Positions 51,985 to 62,900 are shown, numbered from the stretch's first letter. The stretch is 64,000 bases of DNA from Gemmatimonadota bacterium (GCA_022826565.1 JAJDUP010000031.1:50465-114464), one strand, 5' to 3'. The notes: generated by a model not told the origin, from the letters alone. Program-made: numbers and translations.

Positions 51985-54030
51985 ATGTCCACCAGCGATG
52001 ATCGCGATCTCGGCATGCACCGGGACATCGCCAGACGCGACTTCGTCAACGGCGTCGGGGTGGCCCTCACGGGCTCCCTCCTCGCGCCGAAATGGCTGTC
52101 GGCCCTCGATGGCCGGCCCTCCGGCAGCACGCTCTCGGTCCTTGCGCCCTCCGCCCGCCCGCAGGAGTACTACCCGCCCGCCCGGACGGGGATGCGCGGG
52201 AGCCATCCGGGCTCCTTCGAGGTGGCCCACCGGCTCCGGGACGGGATCACCTGGTCCGACGCCGCCGACACGCGGGAGAGCTACGACCTCGTGGTGGTCG
52301 GCGGGGGACTGAGCGGACTCTCCGCCGCGTACTTCTTCCTCACCTCGGCCGGCCTCGGCGCGCGCGTCCTCGTTCTCGACAACCACGACGACTTCGGGGG
52401 CCACGCCAAGCGGAACGAGTTCACATCCGGGGGCCGCACGCTCCTCCTGAACGGCGGGACGTCGAACCTGGAGTCCGTGAACCACTACAGCACGGTCTCG
52501 CGGACGCTTCTCGCAGCGATCGGCCTGGACCTGGACAGGGCACAGGCGGCAAGCGCCGGAAGCCGGGAGTTCTACCGTTCCCTGGGGCTCGGCAACGCCA
52601 CCTTCTTCGCGAAGGAAGTGTTCGGGGAGGATCGGCTGGTGATGGGGCGGCCGGGACGGAGCGTGGACATCGACTGGGCCGGCTGGCTCGCCCGGACGCC
52701 GCTTTCCGCGGACGCCCGCAAGGATATCGCGCGCCTCAACGACGCGGGCGCGAACCCCGACCATATGCCCGAACTCCCGGACTGGGAGAAGAAGGAGCGG
52801 CTGGCCAGGATGAGCTACCGCGACTTCCTCCTCGACGTCGCGAAGGTCCACCCCGACGTCATTCCCTTCTACGACGACGGCCCCAAGGGGCTCTTCTGTG
52901 TGGGCATCGATGCCTACCCCGCTCTCTACGCATGGGCCGAGGGCTATCCAGGGTTTCAGGGGATGAATCTCGAGCCGTTCTCCCCGGTGGGGCCCCTGAC
53001 GCACATCGGAGGAGGCCAGCACGGTCGGGAGAGAGAATGGGGAGGTGGGCCCACCATCGATCTCCCGGACGGGAATGCGACGCTGGCCCGGCTGCTGGTC
53101 CGGGCCATGATTCCCGACGCCCTTCCGGGGTCCACGCTCGAAGACTCGATCACGTCACGCCTCGCGTACGACCGGCTGGACCGGGAGGGCTCCGATGCCC
53201 GGATCCGGCTCAACAGCACGGTCGTGTCCGCCCGCCACCTGGGCGATCCCGACTCGGCCCGCGAAGTCGAGATCACCTACGTGCGCGGAGACAGGGCCGA
53301 AAGGGTCCGGGCCGCACATTGCGTGATGGCGTGCTACAACCGGGTCATTCCCTACCTCGTGCCGGAGATGCCCGAAGCGCAGCGGACGGCGCTCATGTAC
53401 GGGGTCAAGATGCCGCTCGTCTACACGAGCGTGCTCATCCGCAATTGGACCGCCTTCACCAACCTGGGGATCTCCAGGGCCAGCTCTCCCGGCATGTACC
53501 ACACCGGCGTCAATCTGGGCCGGTCGGTGAAGCTGGGCGACTACAGCCCTCCAAGGTCGCCCGACGAGCCGATGGTCCTGCACATGACGCGGACGCCCTG
53601 TGCTCCCGGCAAGCCGAAGAGGGAGCAGCACCGCATCGGAAGGCAGGACCTCCTGGCCACTAACTTCGAGACGTTCGAGCGCAAGATCAGGGATCAGCTC
53701 GGCCGCATGCTCGCCGGCGGCGGCTTCGACCCGGCCCGCGACATCGAGGCGATCACCGTGAATCGCTGGCCGCACGGCTACGCCTACAGCTACGACACCC
53801 TGAACGACCCCATCGAGTGGGCGCTCTTCGCCCCCGACGACCGGCCATGCGTGATCGGCCGGCGCCGCTTCGGACGAATCTCGATCGCGAACTCCGATGC
53901 CGCCGCTACTCCACACACGGACGCGGCCATCGACGAGGCGCACCGAGCGGCGCGGGAGCAGCTGGTGGTGCGAAGCCGGGCGCGGAGCGGGAACTCCGGG
54001 CCTGGCGGGGTGCCGTTCGGGCAGGATTGA
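51985..54030 (+). CDS. FAD-dependent oxidoreductase, spermidine-dehydrogenase-like, Tat leader
   Basis: 681 residues from the ATG at 51985; the frame is open upstream but lacks leader character there. A twin-arginine motif (ARRDFVNGVGVALTGSL) is near residue 15. Then YYPPARTGMRGSHPGSFEVA and the dinucleotide-binding VVVGGGLSGLSAAYF with LVLDNHDDFGGHAKR (FAD/NAD-binding Rossmann). The C-terminal region has WPHGYAYSYDTL and RISIANSDAAATPHTDAAID. These match the spermidine dehydrogenase/NAD(P)-binding family. Polyamine oxidation in the periplasm is inferred. It is the last clear chromosomal gene before the tRNA-Ile fragment. Confidence 0.85.
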   Translation: MSTSDDRDLGMHRDIARRDFVNGVGVALTGSLLAPKWLSALDGRPSGSTLSVLAPSARPQEYYPPARTGMRGSHPGSFEVAHRLRDGITWSDAADTRESYDLVVVGGGLSGLSAAYFFLTSAGLGARVLVLDNHDDFGGHAKRNEFTSGGRTLLLNGGTSNLESVNHYSTVSRTLLAAIGLDLDRAQAASAGSREFYRSLGLGNATFFAKEVFGEDRLVMGRPGRSVDIDWAGWLARTPLSADARKDIARLNDAGANPDHMPELPDWEKKERLARMSYRDFLLDVAKVHPDVIPFYDDGPKGLFCVGIDAYPALYAWAEGYPGFQGMNLEPFSPVGPLTHIGGGQHGREREWGGGPTIDLPDGNATLARLLVRAMIPDALPGSTLEDSITSRLAYDRLDREGSDARIRLNSTVVSARHLGDPDSAREVEITYVRGDRAERVRAAHCVMACYNRVIPYLVPEMPEAQRTALMYGVKMPLVYTSVLIRNWTAFTNLGISRASSPGMYHTGVNLGRSVKLGDYSPPRSPDEPMVLHMTRTPCAPGKPKREQHRIGRQDLLATNFETFERKIRDQLGRMLAGGGFDPARDIEAITVNRWPHGYAYSYDTLNDPIEWALFAPDDRPCVIGRRRFGRISIANSDAAATPHTDAAIDEAHRAAREQLVVRSRARSGNSGPGGVPFGQD

Positions 54031-54099
54031 TTCCGCGCGCCACCAGGGTGTGGATCGCGGCCGTCCCGGAGTAGCGGAGTGCCGCTCCAAACGATGGAA

Positions 54100-54141
54100 T
54101 GGGCCTGGGTGGACTTGAACCACCGACCTCACGCTTATCAG
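54100..54141 (-). tRNA. 3' half of a tRNA-Ile(GAU) gene; putative attachment site
   Basis: Read on the minus strand it starts in the anticodon loop (CTGATAA, anticodon GAU), continues with GCGTG of the anticodon stem, the variable loop AGGTC, a complete T arm (GGTGG-TTCAAGT-CCACC) and the acceptor strand CAGGCCC plus A73. Positions 1-31 are missing. This is the size and place typical of an att core of tRNA-targeting integrases. The element would extend to higher coordinates; the intact tRNA-Ile is expected at its other end, outside the window. Confidence 0.8.
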
Positions 54142-54252
54142 ACCGCCAAAAAGTAGTTCGCAATCCGCGCAAGAAGTCACGTAAATCCAATCAGGACCGC
54201 ACGATCCCTCCTTCTTGCCCTTGCGGGCTGTCACATTCCATCGGCCCGAAAA
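54137..54252. repeat. Direct repeat A (element-end sequence)
   Basis: About 114 bp beginning ATCAGACCGCC next to the tRNA fragment; it is repeated at 55040-55153 with 19 differences by eye (about 83% identity). The shared blocks include GCACGATCCCTCCTT and TTGCCCTTGCGGGCTGTCAC. From here to 54404 I see only an unassigned open stretch at 54278-54418. Confidence 0.65.
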
Positions 54253-54404
54253 AGCCGGAGATTTGACGGCAATTTGACGGAACGCCAGTGCCGCTGAGCT
54301 GGAGTTTGACGACCCCAGCATCCCAGCGCAGGATAGCGCTCCGCCGAGTGCCGACGGTGAGACTGAGGAGCTACCATCCACTGCGGGAAGGAAGAGTGAG
54401 ATCA

Positions 54405-55059
54405 AATGGCATGGCTGACGAGACGCTCTCCCTTCGACAACTGATCGAACGCCGCCAGTACATAGCGCTGAGTCCGGTGTTCGCCGATCTGTCTCGTCTC
54501 ATGCTGCTTGCCGGAGAAAGAGGGGACGCGCTGCTGCGCGTCTTCCTGACGGCGGCAAAGGCGACGACCGAGAGGATATTCCTGAGGTATGGGCGCGCCC
54601 TTACCTGATACGGGACCGAGCGGCATGTAGCGGACATCCCCGGCCGTTCGACGCCGATCCCCACAGAGATCGACGAGGGTGACCTGGCGGCGTCGACGAA
54701 TGCGGAGATCCCGGGCCGGATCGTGCGGTCGGGTCTGGAGATGGTCGTGGAGATCGACCCCGGTGGAGTGCTTGCGAGCCTCGGGGTTCCCAGGCGGATC
54801 CCATGGGAGGGCCGTTTGCCCATTGATGTAAGGTAGATGCCGGTCCTTGACCTCACGGCGATCCCGTTTCTGTGGGATTCGGACCCCGACTCGGCGATCG
54901 CCAGGATCTTCGAGGAAATGGCCGCCGACCCGAAGGGCCACAATTGCTGGAGGGCATGTGCTGCTACCGGTTGGCGACCTTGAGGTGACGGCGCGCGGGC
55001 CGGTGGTCAGCACTAGGAACAGCGCCTTCGACCTGCTTGATCAGACCGCCCGACGGTAG
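54405..55059 (+). pseudogene. Decayed fragment of an LRR-metzincin-type protein
   Basis: Pieces match residues of the protein at 23563-26976 in order: GDALLRVFLTA (there PALLRVFLSS), PIPTEIDEGDL (PIPSEIDESTL), GLEMVVEIDPGG (GLEMVIEVDPNG), IPFLWDSDPDSAI (IPFLYELDPDSAI) and LLPVGDLEV (LLPIGGFEV). There are in-frame stops near 54608 and 54834 and a frame change near 54950. No LRR part and no zinc site are present. Only the linker region just before the protease domain is represented. Confidence 0.75.
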
Positions 55060-55153
55060 TTCACAATCACGGCAAGAAGTGACGTAACTCCAACCAGGAC
55101 TGCACGATCCCTCCTTTTTGCCCTTGCGGGCTGTCACCCTCCGCCGGACCGAT
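55040..55153. repeat. Direct repeat B (element-end sequence)
   Basis: Second copy of the sequence at 54137, starting GATCAGACCGCC. The five bases reading CTGAT on the minus strand at its edge match the start of the tRNA-Ile core, but the rest of the tRNA is absent. Beyond it to 55413 I see no gene. Confidence 0.6.
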
Positions 55154-55413
55154 ATGGCCGGTAATTCGCCAGAATTGCGAGGGGAGGACGCGGCGCGGAT
55201 ACCCGGCGGCCAAGCATCGGCCGCGACCTGACGGACACGACATCGAGTCACCCCCGGGCGATGAACAGGACGGTCCGAATCGATGCCCACGCCGAAGGAC
55301 CCGACCACGGCCGGAGCCGCTCGCTGGCTCAGGCGGAGATTCCACTTCGGACTCCCTCCCGCGGCAGTCTGGCACCGGGGGCTCGACTCGTGACCCGGGG
55401 ATAGTTGGTCGGA

Positions 55414-55602
55414 TCAGTCGCACTCGTCCTGCGGATCTTCGAACATCGCATCTTCACGTTGGATGGTGTCAGGCTGGGTCACCAGCACCGTGGCAGCTTT
55501 GCGCCGGACATGCGCCTGAGCCACTAGCTGGCGGCGCTCATAGTCCTAAGCCTCGCCGGCAAGCTCGCGGGCGGGGGTGCGGAGTTTCTCGATGCCGATC
55601 AT
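55414..55602 (-). pseudogene. Small gene with an in-frame TAG, function unknown
   Basis: An ATG at 55602 has GGAGG 9 bases upstream. The 62 sense positions read MIGIEKLRTPARELAGEA, TAG at codon 19, then DYERRQLVAQAHVRRKAA and an acidic end (EDAMFEDPQDECD). Its composition is protein-like on both sides of the stop, so a single nonsense change in a recently active gene is the simplest reading. I do not recognise the family. The stretch 55603-55913 holds nothing else I can support. Confidence 0.4.
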
Positions 55603-55913
55603 GAGGGAGGTCCTCCGAGGTCGGGTGGTCATAGGTCTCCCTAAAGGTAGACCGTCTCATCATCAATCCATCACTGCCCACCGGCGCGCCCACTCGATCG
55701 AGGTCGAAGGCAGCAACCCCGCCCCCAAGCTACGGCCCACAGCCACGGCGAGTCCTCACAATCAGCGACTGAGATAACTCCCCGTGGGCAAGCAAGCGGC
55801 TGCTCGCCGAGCGTTCAGCCGATGGCATCCCCGCCAAGGTGCGCATCTTCGACGCTCCCCCTACGTTGGCTGCTAGTCCGCGCCCGACCCACCCCAACTA
55901 GCTCTCCCTCCCG

Positions 55914-58900
55914 ATGCTGGATCACCTCGAACCGCGCAAGATCACGGTCGGCAACCGCCCGGCCAGACTTTTCCTCGGGCGCGGCCCGCTCGCTCTTGAA
56001 GTCGTCGTGGTCGAGTTGGACGGGCGGCCCCGGATCGCGGATCTCAGGGCGACGTTCCGAGCGCGGTCCGGGCGCCGCGCTACGCCGGTGCTGATCGTGG
56101 CGCCCTGGGGCGTAGGGCGGACGGCGGTGTGCGGCCCGACCGAGCACAACCCGGTCGAGCATCGGGACCTGCCGGTCGAGCAGGTGGAAGCCGTGTGCGC
56201 CAAGGCATTGGGGGAGAATGGACGGCACGCCGCGATCCGGCTCGTTCATCGGCTGCTTCCGGCACTGGACGCGCCGATCCCGGGCCTCCGCAACGGCGGC
56301 CTCTTCGCGATGCAGGAACTTGAGCGAGGGGTTCCGGCGCGCGGGGACTGGGCGGTCGCGGTCGAGGAGGCTCGCGGCCTGCGGGTGCTCCGGGGACGCG
56401 CGCTGATCGAGGGTCTCGGGTTCGACACTGAGGAGCTTCCCGGACCGGCGATGCTGCTGCTGGCTGGCGACCGCAAGACGGCGGTGGCCGTCCTTCTGGA
56501 CCGGCCCGAGGAGATAGACTCCGCGAGCCAGCGGTTCGATGGCGTCTCGCCGGTGTCCTACGCCTTAGCGCAAGCCGACCGGGAAAACTTGGACTGGGTG
56601 GTCGCGGTGGCGGGCGGCACGCTCCGCCTCTATCCGGCCAAGCCGGGCATCGGCACGGGCCGACGCGGACGGTCCGAGACGTTCGTCGACCTCGACCTCG
56701 ACCTCCTTTCGGGCGATGACGCCGGTTACCTCTGGCTGCTGCTGTCCGCGCCCGCGCTGTCGGAGGGTGGGAGCGTCGGAGACATTCTCCGCATGAGCGA
56801 GGACTACGCGGCAGATCTCGGCGGTCGTCTTCGCGAGCGGGTCTACCGCGAAGTGATGCCGTCGCTTGCCCGCGCCGTCGTGGCGGCGATGTATCCAGAG
56901 AATCCGACTGCGGACGATCTCCAACAGGCCTACCAAGCGGCGCTTCGCATCCTCTACAGGCTTCTGTTTGTCGCCTATGCCGAGGACCGTGGCCTGCTGC
57001 CGCTGCACGCCTCGCGGAGCTACCGGGAGCACTCGCTCAAGCGGATCGCCCAGCGCCTTGGCGAGGCCCGGCGCAAGGATGTCGAGTTCGGCGAACAGCC
57101 GTCCTTCTGGTCGGAGGTCTCGCAGATTTGGACGGCGGTCAGCCTCGGGAACCCGGAGTGGGAGGTCCCGGCGTACAACGGCACGCTCTTCGCCTCCCAA
57201 GCGCAGGTTTCGAAGCTCGGAGCACGGATCGCGGCTCTCTCGCTCCCTGACCGCGAGTTCGCGCGGGCGCTCGGTGCGCTGCTCCTCGACCGGACGGCGG
57301 AGGAAACCGAAGGCCCGGTGGACTTCCGGTCGCTCGGCATCCGGGAGTTCGGAACGATCTACGAAGGTCTGCTGGAGAGCGAGCTTTCGCTCGCCGAGAC
57401 GGACCTGACGGTGGACGCCAAGACCGAGGCCTACCTCCCGGCCAAGCCCGGCAACACGGTGGAAGTTCGCGCGGGCGAAGTGTATCTGCACAACCGCTCG
57501 GGAGCGCGGAAGTCCACCGGGTCCTACTACACCCCGGCCTTCGCCGTCGAACATCTCCTCGACCGAGCGCTCGAACCGGCTCTCGACGAGCACATCGAGC
57601 GGCTCGATGGAATGCCAGATCGAGAGGCGGGACGCCGGTTCTTCGAGTTCCGCGTCGCCGACATCGCGATGGGGTCCGGCCACTTCCTGGTCGGCGCGGT
57701 GGACCGGATCGAGAGGCGGCTCGCCAACTATCTGGCCGGACGTGCCCTGCCGGACGTGCGTGAGGAGTTCGCGCGGCTCCGCCGCACGGCGACCGAGGAA
57801 CTTGGGCCGGACTGGTCCGGGGACCCCATCGAGGACATCCAACTGCTTCGCAGGCAGGTGGCCCGGCGCTGCATCTTCGGAGTGGACATGAACCCGATGG
57901 CCGTCGAACTGGCACGACTGTCTCTCTGGATCCACACCTTCGTGCCGGGGCTTCCGCTCTCGCTGCTCGACCATAGCCTGATCCAAGGGAACTCGCTCGT
58001 GGGGATCACGTCCTTCGAGGAGGCATCCGAACTGTTCGAAGCCGAAAGCGGCAACCTTTTCTCGCTGGTGGCCAGCGAGCGCCTCGGGGCCATTCAGGAG
58101 CCACTTGGGAAGCTTGCCCGGCTCACGGATGCGAACGACGCCGAGATTCGGGAGGCGCGGGAACTCTATGCTGGAATGCGGCAGGCGATACTATCGGAGC
58201 AGGAGCTCTTTACGCTCCTGACGGCTTCGCGCACGAACAGCGGTATCCGCGAAGCAATCGCTGAGGGACGGGTGGCCACGGCTTTGGACGACCCGGGCGA
58301 CATCTTCCGAGCCCAGTTGATGGACAAGGGACACGACGAGCTTAAGGGCTTGGATGTACTGCACTTCGCGCTCGCTTTCCCACATGTCTTCCTTGGTCGA
58401 CGCAACGGGTTCGACGTGATCCTGGGCAATCCGCCGTGGGAAAAACCCCGCGTCGAAGAGGACGCTTTCTGGGCGAGACACTTCCCGGGGTTGCGGTCGC
58501 GGCCGCAGAGGGTGCAGGAAACGCTGAAGGTTCAGTATCGGGTCCAGCGCCCGGATCTGGCGGATCGGCTCGAAGCGGAAAAGAATGGCGCGGCTTCGAT
58601 GCGCCACCTTCTCACGGCTGGAGGGTTCCCGGGGATGGGTACGGGCGACCCCGACCTCTACAAGGCATTCGTCTGGAGGTTCTGGGACCTTGTGTCGCCG
58701 GACGGCGGACGGATCGGCGTCGTGCTGCCCCGCTCGGCACTTGCGGCGAAGGGATCCACCGCATTCCGCAAGGAGTTGCTGGCGAGCGCCGAGGTGCTGG
58801 ATCTGACGATGTTGGTGAACAACCGCGAGTGGGTGTTCCCGAACGTTCATCCGCAATACACCATCGGTCTAACTGCCATCACACGAGGGAAGGGAGCCAA

Positions 58901-59921
58901 CGAGTGCGAGCTTCGGCTGAGCGGGCCATACACGAACCTCAAGCGGTTTCGGGTCGGTGTCCGGCGGGCTCCGGTGACGTTCCGTGCCCGAGAGGTAGAG
59001 GCCTGGAATGACACGGCCTCGCTCCCGCTCCTGCCGTCCGACGAGTCGGTCGAGGTGTTCGCGCAACTGCGAAAGAGCCCGCGGCTGGACCTGAACGACG
59101 GAAGGGGCTGGCGGGCACGGCCGCATACGGAGCTGCATGCCACCGCAGACAAACCGGTGATGGACCTCGAATCGAAACAGTGTCCCGAGGACTTCTGGCC
59201 GGTCTACAAGGGGGAGTCGTTCGATCTGTGGACCCCGGACACCGGGAGGTACTACGCGTGGGCGGATCCCGAGCGCGTCCTCGGCCACCTCCAGAGTAAG
59301 CGGAAGCGGGCGAACAGACGCTCGGCGTTCGCGGAGTTCGATCAGGCGTGGAGAGAGGACCCTAGGTCCCTCCCATGCCTGCGTCCGCGCATCGCGTTCA
59401 GGGATGTCACTCGTGCTACGGACAGGCGCACAATCCGTGCCACGTTGGTGCCGCCACGGGTCTTGCTGGTCCACAACTCTCCGTTCTTCCTCCTCCCGCG
59501 CGGAGATGAGAGAGACGAGGCCTTCCTGCTTGGCTTACTGAGTTCCCTTCCGCTCGACTGGTTTGCGAGACGATTCGTGGAGACCCACCTGACCTACTTT
59601 GTCATCAACCCTTTCCCCGTCCCTCGTCCCGGCCCGGACAGCGCGCTCCGGGATCGCGTCATCGCCCTTGCTGGGCGACTCGCATCGCCGGACGCCCGAT
59701 TCGCTGATTGGGCCGGAAGACTCGGCCTTGCCTGCGGCCCCCTCGACCTGGACGAGAAGCAGGACCACATCCGGGAACTCGACGCCGTGGTCGCCCACCT
59801 CTACGGCCTCACCGAGTCGCAACTGGTCCACGTCTTCGAGACGTTCCACGAGGGTTGGGACCACGAGGAGCGACTGAGGGCCACGCTGCATCACTTCCGG
59901 ACGTGGCAGGGTGACCAATGA
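55914..59921 (+). CDS. Eco57I-like DNA N6-adenine methyltransferase, large defence-type subunit
   Basis: 1335 residues. An N-terminal ~330-residue domain (EVVVVELDGRPRIADLRATF, VLIVAPWGVGRTAVCGP) precedes a helical part. The methylase core has motif I in DIAMGSGHFLVGAVDRIE (from about residue 583), FGVDMNPMAVELARLSLW, and the catalytic motif IV NPPW at residues 839-842 in ILGNPPWEK; KSTGSYYTPAFAVEHLL precedes it as in Eco57I/PglX-type methylases. The C-terminal ~400 residues resemble a target-recognition region (NPFPVPRP near the end). I see no certain PD-(D/E)XK nuclease motif. It overlaps the helicase gene by 4 bp (ATGA), so the two act together, probably in phage defence. Confidence 0.87.
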   Translation: MLDHLEPRKITVGNRPARLFLGRGPLALEVVVVELDGRPRIADLRATFRARSGRRATPVLIVAPWGVGRTAVCGPTEHNPVEHRDLPVEQVEAVCAKALGENGRHAAIRLVHRLLPALDAPIPGLRNGGLFAMQELERGVPARGDWAVAVEEARGLRVLRGRALIEGLGFDTEELPGPAMLLLAGDRKTAVAVLLDRPEEIDSASQRFDGVSPVSYALAQADRENLDWVVAVAGGTLRLYPAKPGIGTGRRGRSETFVDLDLDLLSGDDAGYLWLLLSAPALSEGGSVGDILRMSEDYAADLGGRLRERVYREVMPSLARAVVAAMYPENPTADDLQQAYQAALRILYRLLFVAYAEDRGLLPLHASRSYREHSLKRIAQRLGEARRKDVEFGEQPSFWSEVSQIWTAVSLGNPEWEVPAYNGTLFASQAQVSKLGARIAALSLPDREFARALGALLLDRTAEETEGPVDFRSLGIREFGTIYEGLLESELSLAETDLTVDAKTEAYLPAKPGNTVEVRAGEVYLHNRSGARKSTGSYYTPAFAVEHLLDRALEPALDEHIERLDGMPDREAGRRFFEFRVADIAMGSGHFLVGAVDRIERRLANYLAGRALPDVREEFARLRRTATEELGPDWSGDPIEDIQLLRRQVARRCIFGVDMNPMAVELARLSLWIHTFVPGLPLSLLDHSLIQGNSLVGITSFEEASELFEAESGNLFSLVASERLGAIQEPLGKLARLTDANDAEIREARELYAGMRQAILSEQELFTLLTASRTNSGIREAIAEGRVATALDDPGDIFRAQLMDKGHDELKGLDVLHFALAFPHVFLGRRNGFDVILGNPPWEKPRVEEDAFWARHFPGLRSRPQRVQETLKVQYRVQRPDLADRLEAEKNGAASMRHLLTAGGFPGMGTGDPDLYKAFVWRFWDLVSPDGGRIGVVLPRSALAAKGSTAFRKELLASAEVLDLTMLVNNREWVFPNVHPQYTIGLTAITRGKGANECELRLSGPYTNLKRFRVGVRRAPVTFRAREVEAWNDTASLPLLPSDESVEVFAQLRKSPRLDLNDGRGWRARPHTELHATADKPVMDLESKQCPEDFWPVYKGESFDLWTPDTGRYYAWADPERVLGHLQSKRKRANRRSAFAEFDQAWREDPRSLPCLRPRIAFRDVTRATDRRTIRATLVPPRVLLVHNSPFFLLPRGDERDEAFLLGLLSSLPLDWFARRFVETHLTYFVINPFPVPRPGPDSALRDRVIALAGRLASPDARFADWAGRLGLACGPLDLDEKQDHIRELDAVVAHLYGLTESQLVHVFETFHEGWDHEERLRATLHHFRTWQGDQ

Positions 59922-62900
59922 GTCACCCGGAGTTCGTCGACAACCTCGACGGCAATACTCTGGAGCGGGCTCTCCGGGAGCGCCTCGAACACCTGCTAGG
60001 TACGCTGCGCGAGCCGCCTGCGGCGTCCATCGCGACGGGGTACTTCAATCCTGGGGGGTTCGGTCGGCTGGCCGACGTGCTCCGTCGCGCCGCGAGCGTG
60101 CGCCTCCTGCTCGGTGCCGAGCCGCTGCCCGCCGCCCGGCTGCCGGAGCGCCGCCTCGGCGATCCGCGCGGCGAGCGATACGAGAAGAGGCTGGCGGACG
60201 AGGAACTCGACGGCGCGGAGCGCAAACTCAGGCGGGACCGCGACCGCCTCCCGTTCTCCGAGCCGGGCCGGGCCTCGGTGCGCGAACTGCTGGACTTCCT
60301 CGACTCCGGCAAGATCGAGGTGCGCCGCTACGAGCACCGCTTCCTGCACGGCAAGGCATTTCTGTTTTCCGGCAAACACGGGGTCCTCGCGGGATCGTCG
60401 AACTTCACGCTAGCCGGGCTCACGTCGAACCTCGAACTCAACCTCGGCCAGTACCAGCCCGCTGTCGTCGAGAGGGTAGAGGAGTGGTTCGACCGTCTTT
60501 GGAACGACGCCCGTCCCTACGACCTCGGCGCCATCTACAGGGAACAGTTCGCTGAACACCCTCCCTACCTGATCTACCTGCGCGCCCTGTGGGAGCGCTA
60601 CGGCGGCGAACTCGAAGAGGAGGCGGGGGACTCGGGCCGGATCCGGCTCACGCGCTTCCAGACCGACGGCGTGTTCCGGGCCAAGCGGATCCTCGACCAG
60701 TACAACGGCGTTCTGGTCGCCGACAGCGTGGGACTCGGGAAGAGCTTCATCGCGGCCGAGATCTTCACCGAGGTCATCGAGCGAAACCGCCAACGGGCGC
60801 TCCTGATCGCACCGGCCCAGCTACGGGACGGGATGTGGAGGCAATTCAGAAAGCGCTACCAGGTCGGTATCGAGGTCGTATCGTTCGAGCAGTTGGCGGG
60901 CGACCGGCAGTTGGGCCAGGGAGACGGGAGCGCCTTGGGCTCCAGCATCGGCGACTACTCGCTCGTCGTGATTGACGAGGCGCACGCCTTCCGGAACGCG
61001 GACACGAAGCGCGCCCGCGCGCTCCGCCAACTGCTACGGGGAGACCCGCCCCGGAAGGTGGTCCTTCTGACCGCGACGCCGGTCAACAACTCGCTATGGG
61101 ACCTTTACGACCTGCTCACCTACTTCGTCGGCCACGACGCGGTGTTCGCGGACCGAGGCATCCCCTCGCTCAAGGAGCGGTTCCGGCAGGCCGACAAGGA
61201 GGATCCGTTCTCGCTCAGCCCGGACACCCTGTTCGACATCCTCGACGCGACCACGGTGCGCCGGACGCGGCACTTCGTTCAGCGCTTCTACCCGAACGAC
61301 AACTTCCGACTCAAGGATGGGACCGAGGTCACGATCCGGTTCCCAGACCCAGTGATCCGCTCGCGAAGCTACGACCTGGACGAGGTGCTGCCCGGCTTCT
61401 TTGTCGAGTTCGCGGAGGTGTTGGATTCCGGGGAGGGCGAGCCCAAACTCACGATGGCCAGATACTGGCCGACCCGGTATCGCCGCGAGGGAACACCCGA
61501 CGCCCGCGAGACGGCGCTCGTGGGCCTCATCCGCTCGGGGCTGCTCAAGCGGTTCGAGTCATCGGCGCGCGCGTTCGTCCAGACCGTGAGCAGGATGGTC
61601 GCCGCGCACGACCATTTCGTGCGCGCGGTCGAGGGCGGGGTGATCCCGTCTTCCGATTCGCTGGCCGCGCTCCGCGAGACTGATTCCGACGAGGCGTGGG
61701 AGGAGCTCCTCTGCGAGGGCGAGCCGGTCGCGGACGACCTCGACACCGTAAGGCTCGTCAAGGACGTGCAGTCGGATCGGGCACTTCTCGAACGCCTCCG
61801 GGTTCGCGCATCCGCGATAAGGGCGGAGAACGACCCCAAACTCAAGCTTCTCGCCGGCGAACTCGCCCGCATCGCGGCGGAGGCCGAGCGGAAGGGCATT
61901 TCGGAGCGCGACATCCGCAACCGCGGCAAGGTGCTCGTGTTCTCCTACTTCGGCGACACCGTCGAGTGGATCGCGGAGCGCTTGCGGGAGGTGGTGGCAA
62001 CGGATCGGCGGCTCGCCCGCTATCGTGGCCGCATCGCCGTCGTAAGGGGAACCGACTCGTTCGAGGGGATCACCCGCACCGACGCGGTGTTCGGCTTCGC
62101 GCCCGAGTCCACGGAGGCCCCTCCGTCTCGTTCCGAGGACAAGTACGACATCCTCGTGACAACCGACGTGCTGGCCGAAGGGATGAACCTCCAGCAGTGC
62201 GGACGGATCATCAACTACGACCTGCCCTGGAACCCGATGCGGCTCGTGCAGCGGCACGGGCGCATCGACCGCATCGGTAGTCCCCACGAGAAGGTGTTCC
62301 TCACCTGCGTGTTTCCCGACAGCCAACTCGAAGCCCTTCTGGCCCTCGAAGAGCGGATCCGCCGGAAGCTGGCCCAAGCCGCCGCCTCCATCGGAGTCGA
62401 ACAACCCCCGATACCCGGCATGGAGCAGACTCAACAGGTCTTCGCGGACGATCGTAGGAAGATCGAGGCACTCCGAAGAGGCGACTCATCCCTGTTCGAG
62501 CGTGGAGGGGAGGGCGTGCACGCGCACAGCGGCGAGGAGTACCGCCAGGAGCTACGAAAGGGGATCGAGCGTTGGGGGGATCGGATCCGAGACTTGGCGT
62601 GGGGGGTCGGCTCGGGATTCGTGGGCGGAACCCGCACAGGCCACGTCTTCTGCGCCCGCGTCTTCGACCGCGTGTTCATGCGGTTCGTGCCCGTGGAGGC
62701 GGACGCGGAGATCGAGCGCGACACTCTGGCCTGCCTCGGAATCCTATCGTGCACCGAGCACACTGAGCGCACGCTGCCGGAGGGGTTCGCGGAACGAGCT
62801 TTCGGCGCTTGGGAGCGTGCTCGGCGGGACATCTACGAGGAATGGATGCGGGCCACCGATCCGGCCACGCTCCAGCCCAGCATCCGTCCGCTCTTCCGCG

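Noticed and set aside
54100..54141. Functional tRNA-Ile gene
   Set aside because: Positions 1-31 (acceptor 5' strand, D arm, half of the anticodon stem) are absent; the upstream bases do not pair with the acceptor strand.
54278..54418. Plus-strand open stretch of about 46 codons ending at a TGA at 54416
   Set aside because: It reads like a protein end but has no start codon, no recognised family and overlaps the decayed metzincin fragment, so no call is made.
55577..55777. Short plus-strand open frame in the gap before the large methylase
   Set aside because: Its translation has no recognisable character and it overlaps the minus-strand small gene with a better ribosome binding site.
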